From assembly GCF_000955955.1 (NCBI RefSeq), contig NZ_JYJG01000185.1:1-6576 (forward strand): 6,576 bases of DNA, given 5' to 3'. Positions 1 through 4,927 of the stretch are shown in pieces (positions within the stretch are counted from its first letter, which is position 1; each line of letters begins with the position of its first letter). The notes under the pieces were generated by a model. It did not search any database. It had not been told where the DNA came from and saw only the letters and a program-made list of their open reading frames with translations. Origin of the DNA: Lentzea aerocolonigenes (GTDB lineage Bacteria; Actinomycetota; Actinomycetes; Mycobacteriales; Pseudonocardiaceae). Position numbers and translations under genes: made by a program.

Positions 1-31
1 GGTGGTACTTGCAGACGCCGGACCGGCAGCG

Positions 32-664
32 CTACTGCTCCCGTATTCCGTTGACCACCAGCCGGAGGGTCGTGACGAGCTCGTTGGCGAGCGTCGTCGG
101 CTGCTTGCCACGACCCACGTACCGGTAAAGCGTCCCCAGGTAGACATCCCGCAGGATGTTGCCGACCAGCGTCGGGTCGACGTGCTCGGCGATCTCGCCC
201 GCCTGCTTGCCGGCGGTGACGATCTCCGCGAACAACGACGTCGCGTACGGCTGTTCGAAGATGGGGTGGCCGCACCGCACCCAGGCCGCGAGCATGACCT
301 GCGTGGTGCGCCACTCCAGCTTGTTGATCTTCGCGAGTGCCCGCATGCAGTTCTCCAGGCACGTCAGCGTGTCCAGGCCCCCACCCGCGATCGCGCCGAG
401 TTCCGCTCTCAGCGTGTCTCGCCGCCGCGCACCCCACGCGGCGATGACCTCCTCCTTCTTGTCGAAGTAGTTGAAGAAGGTGCCTCGCGCGACATCGGCC
501 CGTTCGGTGATGTCCTCGATCGAGGTCTCTTCGTAACCCTGTTCTGTGAACAGCTCGATCGACGCCGTGTACAAACGTTCGTACATGGCTCGCTTGTGCC
601 GCTCGCGCCTCCCGACAGCCTGAGTCGGCGCCGCGGGCTCGGCCACGCGTCGCGTCCCCGCCAT
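32..664 (-). CDS. TetR/AcrR family transcriptional regulator
   Basis: The product is a 210-residue DNA-binding repressor of the usual TetR length. Residues about 27-73 form the N-terminal three-helix DNA-binding domain: the first helix holds the A-S-I-E-L-F-T-E-Q-G-Y stretch, and the helix-turn-helix at about 47-67 reads T-S-I-E-D-I-T-E-R-A-D-V-A-R-G-T-F-F-N-Y-F, followed by D-K-K-E. The rest is the helical ligand-binding and dimerisation domain, whose sequence does not reveal the ligand. The ATG at 664 has a G-run (GGGGG) at a suitable distance upstream, so the roughly 20-residue arginine-rich extension before the domain is probably real. It is on the same strand as the glycosyltransferase gene upstream but 90 bp away, with two dyads in the gap, so it probably has its own promoter and represses itself. 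Its targets are not evident. The TAG stop lies 31 bases from the left edge. Confidence 0.93.
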   Translation of the reverse strand: MAGTRRVAEPAAPTQAVGRRERHKRAMYERLYTASIELFTEQGYEETSIEDITERADVARGTFFNYFDKKEEVIAAWGARRRDTLRAELGAIAGGGLDTLTCLENCMRALAKINKLEWRTTQVMLAAWVRCGHPIFEQPYATSLFAEIVTAGKQAGEIAEHVDPTLVGNILRDVYLGTLYRYVGRGKQPTTLANELVTTLRLVVNGIREQ

Positions 665-685
665 ACATGAACCCCCGTCTAATTG

Positions 686-699
686 TGTACCGGAGTACA
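686..699. promoter_or_regulatory. Candidate TetR operator, dyad 1
   Basis: TGTAC-N4-GTACA is a perfect inverted repeat (arms 686-690 and 695-699), 22 bp ahead of the TetR start codon. Its position, size and symmetry suit autorepression by the adjacent TetR protein. This is inferred from placement; no footprint or known consensus is being matched. Confidence 0.5.
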
Positions 700-715
700 G
701 GCTAGCGGCATGCCG

Positions 716-729
716 GGTACGAAAATACC
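716..729. promoter_or_regulatory. Candidate TetR operator, dyad 2
   Basis: GGTA-N6-TACC is an inverted repeat whose core GTACGAAAATAC (717-728) resembles the core GTACCGGAGTAC of dyad 1 (687-698). The two cores start exactly 30 bp apart, about three helical turns, so they would lie on the same face of the DNA. This arrangement is common for paired repressor sites. It is weaker evidence than dyad 1 because one half-site is ATAC rather than GTAC. Confidence 0.35.
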
Positions 730-754
730 GTCCGAAGGTGCGGACTACGGGATT

Positions 755-1996
755 TCACCTGTCTGCAGGCACGCGTGTCCAGGCGAGCGCCACGAGAACG
801 CCGATCGCGATCCACGTGTAAACGTCACCGTAGACGTGCTGCCACCAGGTCCACAGCATCTCCTTGTCACCCGTGCTGGGCAGCCAGTTGAACGGGCCGA
901 GGGAGAACACCACGACCAGGGCCCCGAGAGCCACCCCGGTTCCGTTGCGGCGCAGGAAAGCGAGTGCCAGGAACGCCGGCACGCACCACACCCAGTGATG
1001 CGACCACGAGATCGGCGAGACGAGCAGGCCCGCGATCGCAATTGCGACAAGGGCTACCACGTCGTGACGAGTCCGGCGCGCCGCGACCACCGCGAGTAGC
1101 ACGACGACGGCGGACAGCAGCACCCACAGCAGCATCTCGGTGGACTGACCCGGGTTGAGGCGGTGCAGCACACCTCGCAACGATTGGTTCGTCATGTATG
1201 CGATGCCGCCGACGCGGCTCCCGTCGAGCACGTTGTGGAACCAGAACTCGGCGGAGTCGCGCGGCGCCAGCACGAATCCGGCTCCGGCCAGCCCCGCGAA
1301 GGTCGCGACCGAGGTGAGCGCGGCCCGCCAGTCCCTGCGCACGGCGAAGTACAGCACGAAGATCAACGGCGTCAGCTTGAGCGCGGCGGCCAGGCCGACG
1401 AGCATCCCGCGCCACCGGCGGTCGGTGACGGCCAGGCAGTCCACCACCACGAACGCCATCAGCAGCAGGTTGATCTGGCCGTACGCGAACGTCGAGTGCA
1501 CCGGTTCCAGCGCGAAGGCCGCGACCGGGACGGCGGCGCTGACCGTCCACACGACATTCGTGCGCGGGGTCAGCCTGCGCGTCACCACGAAGCAGACCAC
1601 CGACAGGCACAGGAAGCTGATCATCGTCATCAGCGTGTTCGCCAGCCACACCGGCAGGAACGTGAGACCGCTGAAGAGGACAGCGGCGATCGGCGGGTAG
1701 GTGAACGGCAAGTTGAACTCGGCCAGCTCGCCGGGGAAGCCCACGTAGAGCGGAAGCCCTTTCAGCCAGGCGAGTCCACCCGTCCGGTACACCTGCAGGT
1801 CGAGGAAGTAGACGCCCATCCCGGCCAGCACGAGCGGCAGCGCCACCAGTGCCGCGAACCACAGCACGCGGGTGTCCCGGCGCGCCCTGGCCCACCGGTC
1901 CAGCGCGAGGATTCGCCGTCGCCCGGCCTCGAACGCGTCCTGGGACATCGGCGGGACGTCGCCGACGAACTGTCTGATCAGCACTGTCTCGTTCAC
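755..1996 (-). CDS. GT87 family polyprenol-phosphate-mannose-type glycosyltransferase (DUF2029) with an anti-sigma-like N-terminal segment
   Basis: This is a 413-residue polytopic membrane protein of the GT-C fold. Family members such as mycobacterial PimE move mannose from polyprenyl phosphate onto lipid or glycan acceptors on the outer face of the membrane; the acceptor here is unknown. The first helix spans about residues 44-64 and is followed by D66-L-x-V-Y, the likely catalytic aspartate of the first outer loop. Other family marks are F-T-Y-P-P (98-102), the E-P-V-H...Y-G-Q-I-N-L-L stretch (164-179), A-L-K-L-T-P (205-210), N-Q-S-L-R-G (270-275) and S-P-I-S-W-S-H-H-W (327-335), with further hydrophobic helices to the C-terminus. 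The start is GTG with only a weak AAGAAG ahead; no other start codon exists before the in-frame stop at 2054-2056. Residues 3-33 resemble the N-terminal segment of the CU044_5270 protein encoded at 2655-3659, which is unusual for this family. The gene diverges from the sigma-factor operon. Confidence 0.9.
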   Translation of the reverse strand: MNETVLIRQFVGDVPPMSQDAFEAGRRRILALDRWARARRDTRVLWFAALVALPLVLAGMGVYFLDLQVYRTGGLAWLKGLPLYVGFPGELAEFNLPFTYPPIAAVLFSGLTFLPVWLANTLMTMISFLCLSVVCFVVTRRLTPRTNVVWTVSAAVPVAAFALEPVHSTFAYGQINLLLMAFVVVDCLAVTDRRWRGMLVGLAAALKLTPLIFVLYFAVRRDWRAALTSVATFAGLAGAGFVLAPRDSAEFWFHNVLDGSRVGGIAYMTNQSLRGVLHRLNPGQSTEMLLWVLLSAVVVLLAVVAARRTRHDVVALVAIAIAGLLVSPISWSHHWVWCVPAFLALAFLRRNGTGVALGALVVVFSLGPFNWLPSTGDKEMLWTWWQHVYGDVYTWIAIGVLVALAWTRVPADR

Positions 1997-2128
1997 ATCG
2001 ACTTCTTGGCCGATGCGCGCTTTCGCGTTTCCACCTGACGGGTGTGACCGTCCTCATGGGAATGCGGAGGGGCCGATCGGCCAATAGCTTGTGTGAGCAC
2101 CGAGACAGCGCGAACTGGAGGGCCGGAG
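1997..2128. promoter_or_regulatory. Divergent control region between glycosyltransferase and sigma-factor genes
   Basis: This spacer must hold the promoters of both divergent units. It contains a perfect 12-bp palindrome GGCCGATCGGCC (2071-2082). It also holds a 9-bp inverted repeat, TTGGCCGAT at 2006-2014 and ATCGGCCAA at 2076-2084, whose right arm overlaps the palindrome. No standard -35/-10 pair or classical ECF GGAAC/CGTC pair could be assigned with confidence on either strand. A shared regulator or the sigma factor itself could act here, but that is inference. Confidence 0.4.
2117..2122 (+). promoter_or_regulatory. Ribosome binding site deciding the sigma-factor start
   Basis: GGAGGG sits 6 nt before the in-frame GTG at 2129, an ideal spacing. 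The earlier GTG at 2093 has its nearest purine-rich run (GGAGGGG, 2066-2072) 20 nt away, too far to serve it. This favours 2129 as the start. Confidence 0.6.
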
Positions 2129-2662
2129 GTGACTCGACCTCTGGACCGGGACACGTGGGTCGGCCTGTACGACCGCCACGCCCGTGACCTGCACCGCTAC
2201 CTGGCGCTGCGGGTGGACGCCGCGATCGCCGACGACCTGGTGTCCGAGGCGTTCCTGATCGCGTGGGAGCGCCGCGACACGTTCGACCCGGCCCGCGCGA
2301 GCCTGAAGGCGTGGCTGTTCGGCATCGGCACGAACCTGCTGCGTCAGCACATGCGGTCCGAGGGCCGTCGCCTGCGGGCGTGGGCGCGTGACCACGGCCG
2401 GCGCGCGGTGGCCGATCACGTCGACGACCGCGCCGCCTCGGTGGTGGACGCGAAGTCGTTGCTGAGCGACCTCGCCGAGGTGCTGGCGGACCTGCGGCCG
2501 GAGGAACGGGACGTGCTGCTCATGGTGGCGTGGGCCGATCTGAGCGCGGCGGAGGTGGCCGAGGTGACCGAAACGCCGGTGGCGACCGTGCGGACCCGGT
2601 TGTTCCGGGCACGGGCGAAGCTGCGGGCGAAGATCAACGGGCAGGAGGGTGACGATGCGTGA
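2129..2662 (+). CDS. ECF-type RNA polymerase sigma factor (sigma-70 family)
   Basis: This is a sigma factor of 177 residues from GTG 2129 (189 from GTG 2093), the usual ECF size, with only regions 2 and 4. Counting from 2129, region 2 spans about residues 10-80: D-D-L-V-S-E-A-F-L-I-A-W-E-R (35-48) is the core-binding helix, and the W-L-F-G-I-G-T-N-L-L-R segment (62-72) is the -10 recognition and melting region. Region 4 lies at about 124-172, with L-R-P-E-E-R-D-V-L-L and the -35 recognition helix ending in V-A-T-V-R-T-R-L-F-R-A-R-A-K-L. There is no SnoaL-like or other C-terminal extension. It overlaps the CU044_5270 gene by 8 bp, so the two are co-translated, and that protein is the likely partner holding the sigma factor at the membrane. 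I chose 2129 over 2093 on Shine-Dalgarno spacing; the 12 extra residues of the longer form lack recognisable features. Confidence 0.92.
   Translation: MTRPLDRDTWVGLYDRHARDLHRYLALRVDAAIADDLVSEAFLIAWERRDTFDPARASLKAWLFGIGTNLLRQHMRSEGRRLRAWARDHGRRAVADHVDDRAASVVDAKSLLSDLAEVLADLRPEERDVLLMVAWADLSAAEVAEVTETPVATVRTRLFRARAKLRAKINGQEGDDA
2643..2648 (+). promoter_or_regulatory. Ribosome binding site deciding the CU044_5270 gene start
   Basis: AGGAGG lies inside the end of the sigma-factor gene, 6 nt before ATG 2655. A GTG at 2649 in the same frame abuts the AGGAGG and so is too close to be used. The start at 2655 gives an 8-bp overlap with the sigma gene. Confidence 0.7.
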
Positions 2663-3659
2663 CGAGGCGCGTCCAGTCGAGGACGAGACGGTCAAGTGGG
2701 CGATGTCGGACGTCGCCCCGATGACCGACGAGGCGTTCGCGCGCGGCCGGGCCGCGTTGCTGGAGCGGATCGACTCGGACAAGGTGGTCCCGCTTCGCCG
2801 CAGGCGCCGGATCCCACTGGTCGCCGCGGCCGCAGCGATGGTCGTGCTCGCGGGTGCCGCGCTGCTCGCGCCGTCGCTGACCTCGCGGACATCCGGCCCG
2901 AACGTGGCCGTGGCCGAGGTGCTGACCAAGGCGGCCGGGCTGACCGGTGACGCGAAGCTGCAGCCGGGCCAGTACCTGTACGTGCTGGAGAACGCGCGCT
3001 GGTCGATGAAGGACTACCGGTACGACTGGATGTACCTGCAGGACCAGAAGCTGGAGAGGTGGATCCCCGCCGACCGCAGGGGCAAGTGGTTCTACAAGAT
3101 CACCAATGTCGGTGGCCGGCAGTGGCTGATCGGGTCGGACGCGGACCTCCCCGCCGACTTCCAGTCGCCGATCGAAGCCGAGGGCGAGTACACCTCGGAG
3201 GGCGGCCCCGCACTCCACGACAAGATCAAGGCGAACTTTCGCGACCCGTCGCCCGAGTACCTCGCCACGCTGCCCCTCAACCCGCGTGAGCTGTACCAGA
3301 AGCTGGTCGGCGAGGTGTCGGGCAACGAGGGCGCGGTCTTCCTCCAGATGGTCAGCCAGGGCCTGGACTCCGGCGTCTACCCCGCCGAGGTGCGGTCCGC
3401 CGTGTACCAGGCGCTGACCTACCTGCCGAAGCTGGAGATCGCCGGCTCCGCTTCCGTGATCGACGGCAGGACGGGCACCGCGCTCGGCGTGACCGAGAAC
3501 GAGACGACGGAGCAGATCGTCATCAACCCCTCGAACGGCGAGTACCTCGGGTCGCGCACGGTGCTGGCGAAGGACGCGTGGGGGCTGAAGCAGGGGCAGG
3601 TGATCGGCACCCGCTCGGTGACCACGAAGGTCGTCGCCGGGGTGGGACAGACCTCCTGA
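2655..3659 (+). CDS. CU044_5270 family membrane protein, probable anti-sigma partner
   Basis: This is a 334-residue single-pass membrane protein. Residues 1-52 are cytoplasmic, charged, end in an arginine cluster (48-52), and contain D-V-A-P-M-T-D-E-A-F-A-R-G-R (19-32). A single hydrophobic helix follows at about 53-72, then an outer domain of about 260 residues rich in Tyr and Trp, with Q-P-G-Q-Y-L-Y-V-L-E at its start and a C-terminal part (I-D-G-R-T-G-T-A-L-G-V) typical of the family. The family is common in actinomycetes next to sigma-70 genes, and its function has not been established to my knowledge. Topology and coupling to the sigma gene suggest that the N-terminal segment binds the sigma factor and the outer domain senses a signal. 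There is no HxxxCxxC zinc motif, and I find no cysteine in the protein, so it is not a ZAS-type anti-sigma factor. The family call is secure; the anti-sigma role is inferred. Confidence 0.88.
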   Translation: MRDEARPVEDETVKWAMSDVAPMTDEAFARGRAALLERIDSDKVVPLRRRRRIPLVAAAAAMVVLAGAALLAPSLTSRTSGPNVAVAEVLTKAAGLTGDAKLQPGQYLYVLENARWSMKDYRYDWMYLQDQKLERWIPADRRGKWFYKITNVGGRQWLIGSDADLPADFQSPIEAEGEYTSEGGPALHDKIKANFRDPSPEYLATLPLNPRELYQKLVGEVSGNEGAVFLQMVSQGLDSGVYPAEVRSAVYQALTYLPKLEIAGSASVIDGRTGTALGVTENETTEQIVINPSNGEYLGSRTVLAKDAWGLKQGQVIGTRSVTTKVVAGVGQTS

Positions 3660-3663
3660 CGGT

Positions 3664-3690
3664 TGTCACAAAGCGGCGGGCTGCCCGGTC
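3664..3690 (+). promoter_or_regulatory. ECF41-like promoter for the cupin operon
   Basis: An exact TGTCACA (3664-3670) is followed, after 16 bases, by GGTC (3687-3690). The published motif for ECF41-group sigma factors is TGTCACA-N16-CGTC, so the -35 and spacing match fully and the -10 matches at three of four bases. A transcript would start about 6-10 nt downstream, at or next to the ATG at 3700. The cupin gene lacks a Shine-Dalgarno sequence, which fits leaderless translation. The sigma factor in this window lacks the ECF41 extension, so the cognate factor would be encoded elsewhere. Confidence 0.5.
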
Positions 3691-3699
3691 TCTCCTGGT

Positions 3700-4122
3700 A
3701 TGAGCGAACTGCTGCATCACCCGGAGACCGCGGGCGGTCCGCCGCCGAAGGTCGAGATCCTCGCGGAGGCACCCGGTGCCGCGCCAGTGCCGGAAGGGCT
3801 CGTCGGGAGGGCGATCCTGGTCAGCCTCCCGCCCGGCAGCCCAGGCGCGCCACCCCACCGCCATCCCGGGCCCATCTACGGCTACGTCGTGAAGGGCGCC
3901 ATCACGTTCGAGCTGGAAGGCGAGCCGGAACGGCTGATCCGGGCGGGTGAGGCGTTCTTCGAACCCGGCGGCGACGTGATCCACTACAGGGGTGCGAACG
4001 CGCTGGAGGACGAGGAGTCCGCGCTGGTCGCGACCATGATCTGCGAGCCGGGCGCGCCGGTGCTCACCGTCGTCGGGCACGAGGAACTGGCAGCGCACAA
4101 GCACCTGCGGGTGAGCGCATGA
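3700..4122 (+). CDS. Cupin domain protein, first of tandem pair
   Basis: This is a 140-residue soluble single-domain cupin. Motif 1 is P-P-H-R-H-P-G-P-I-Y-G-Y-V-V-K-G (51-66) and motif 2 is G-E-A-F-F-E-P-G-G-D-V-I-H-Y (83-96) with N100. The histidines H53, H55 and H95 could bind a metal. The glutamate that usually follows the HxH in motif 1 (HxHPGEE... in many cupins) is replaced by Pro-Ile, so any metal site is three-histidine or uses another ligand. No substrate can be assigned; small cupins of this kind include dioxygenases, isomerases and binding proteins. There is no signal peptide. It starts at ATG without a Shine-Dalgarno sequence, consistent with a leaderless transcript from the promoter-like site just upstream. 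Its stop overlaps the next start (ATGA). It is about two thirds identical to the following protein from residue 13 onward by hand alignment without gaps. Confidence 0.9.
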   Translation: MSELLHHPETAGGPPPKVEILAEAPGAAPVPEGLVGRAILVSLPPGSPGAPPHRHPGPIYGYVVKGAITFELEGEPERLIRAGEAFFEPGGDVIHYRGANALEDEESALVATMICEPGAPVLTVVGHEELAAHKHLRVSA

Positions 4123-4544
4123 ACCACGAGCATCAGCTGGACAACCCCGACAAGAGCGGGCCGCCGCCGAAAATCGAGGTCATCGGCACCGTGCCGGGCG
4201 CTCCGCAGATCCCGGACGGCGCCGAGGCCATGACGATCTTCGTGACGCTGCCGCCGTCGAGTCCGGGAGCGCCGCCGCACCGCCATTCCGGGCCCGCGTA
4301 CGGGTACGTCGTCAAGGGCGCGATCAACTTCGAGCTCGAAGGCGAGCCGGTGCGGGTCGTGGAGGCCGGCGGGACGTTCTGGGAGCCCGGCGGCGACGTC
4401 ATCCACTACCAGGACGGCAACCATCTGGCCGACGAGGAATCCGCTTTCGTGGTCACGATGTTCTGCGCACCCGGCCAGCCGATGCTGACCGTCGTCGAAC
4501 CCGAGGAGCTCGAGGCGCGCAAGCACTTGAGGGCACCGCGGTGA
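4119..4544 (+). CDS. Cupin domain protein, second of tandem pair
   Basis: This is a 141-residue soluble cupin and a paralogue of the preceding one. The block from G-P-P-P-K to the shared K-H-L-R near the end aligns without gaps. The best conserved parts are S-P-G-A-P-P-H-R-H, Y-G-Y-V-V-K-G-A-I, F-E-L-E-G-E-P, E-P-G-G-D-V-I-H-Y and D-E-E-S-A. Putative metal ligands are H54, H56 and H96; the usual motif 1 glutamate is again absent (Pro-Ala). The N-terminal 13 residues differ completely (His-rich N-H-E-H-Q here). It overlaps the upstream gene by ATGA, implying translational coupling, and its stop overlaps the next GTG. Conservation is concentrated around the pocket, so the two may form a heteromer or act on related ligands. 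Substrate unknown. Confidence 0.9.
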   Translation: MNHEHQLDNPDKSGPPPKIEVIGTVPGAPQIPDGAEAMTIFVTLPPSSPGAPPHRHSGPAYGYVVKGAINFELEGEPVRVVEAGGTFWEPGGDVIHYQDGNHLADEESAFVVTMFCAPGQPMLTVVEPEELEARKHLRAPR

Positions 4545-4873
4545 AGACCTCGCTGACCGAGCTGGCGGAGACCCATCTCACCCTGGCGCGTCAGCTCAGC
4601 AGCGGGCGCAGTGCCGAGACCGTCCACGGTGGACGCGACAAGGCGTTGCGGCAGACCGTGATGGCGTTGCGGGCCGGCGAGCACCTGCACGAGCACGAGC
4701 ACCCCGGTGAGGTGACCGTGCAGGTGCTGCACGGTCGCATGCGGCTCGTCGCCGGGCCCTACCGGCACGAGGCCGGGATCGGTGACCTGCTGACCATGCC
4801 GGAGCACAGGCATCGAGTGGAGGCGCTGGAGGACAGCGTCTTCCTCTTCACCACGGCACTGAGGCTGCCGTGA
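4541..4873 (+). CDS. Small cupin domain protein (110 residues), different subfamily
   Basis: This is a short cupin, distinct from the two before it and similar to a group of about 105-residue actinobacterial cupins starting with a helical segment (L-A-E-T-H-L-T-L-A-R-Q-L) and S-S-G-R-S-A-E-T-V-H-G-G. Motif 1 is complete: H-L-H-E-H-E-H-P-G-E (48-57) then V-L-H-G, giving H52, H54 and E57 as likely ligands. Motif 2 is M-P-E-H-R-H (86-91) followed by A-L-E-D-S, giving H91. So, unlike its neighbours, it keeps the full three-His/one-Glu set and probably binds a divalent metal. The GTG start is preceded by GAGGG (4529-4533) with 7-nt spacing and overlaps the previous stop as GTGA. It is the last gene of the operon, and a strong hairpin begins 2 nt after its stop. 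Substrate unknown. Confidence 0.88.
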   Translation: MKTSLTELAETHLTLARQLSSGRSAETVHGGRDKALRQTVMALRAGEHLHEHEHPGEVTVQVLHGRMRLVAGPYRHEAGIGDLLTMPEHRHRVEALEDSVFLFTTALRLP

Positions 4874-4874
4874 C

Positions 4875-4920
4875 GGCGAGGGGCGGGAACACCCACTCTC
4901 CAGTGTTCCCGCCCCTCGCC
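4875..4920. terminator. Bidirectional hairpin terminator
   Basis: Perfect 18-bp inverted repeat: left arm 4875-4892, loop 4893-4902 (ccactctcca), right arm 4903-4920. The stem is almost all G-C. It fills the 54-bp gap between two convergent genes, starting 2 nt after the cupin stop and ending 7 nt before the flavoprotein stop on the other strand. There is no T-tract on either side, as is usual for actinobacterial terminators. Confidence 0.88.
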
Positions 4921-4927
4921 CGAGGTG

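Noticed and set aside
17..27. GCCG-GAC-CGGC hairpin after the TetR gene as a terminator
   Set aside because: A 4-bp stem at the window edge in G+C-rich DNA is not convincing.
706..715. CGGCATGCCG palindrome between the glycosyltransferase and TetR genes
   Set aside because: A 10-bp palindrome with no loop cannot form a useful terminator hairpin. It lies between the two TetR-like dyads but does not share their core, so no role is assigned.
1163..2038. Long open frame on the plus strand opposite the glycosyltransferase gene
   Set aside because: Its product is low-complexity and rich in Arg, His, Gln and Glu, as expected from the complement of a G+C-rich gene. The opposite strand encodes a clear GT87 protein.
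2093..2128. GTG at 2093 as start of the sigma factor
   Set aside because: Possible, but the nearest Shine-Dalgarno-like run is 20 nt away, whereas GTG 2129 has GGAGGG at 6 nt. Kept only as an alternative.
2054..3218. Long minus-strand open frames across the sigma-factor and CU044_5270 genes
   Set aside because: They are antisense to well-recognised genes and their products show no domain-like pattern.
3677..3687. CGGG-CTG-CCCG hairpin as a terminator between the sigma operon and the cupin operon
   Set aside because: The stem is only 4 bp and lies within the proposed promoter spacer; too weak to call.
3523..4526. Minus-strand open frames opposite the two cupin genes
   Set aside because: The two frames resemble each other only because they lie opposite duplicated cupin genes; the composition is that of a shadow.
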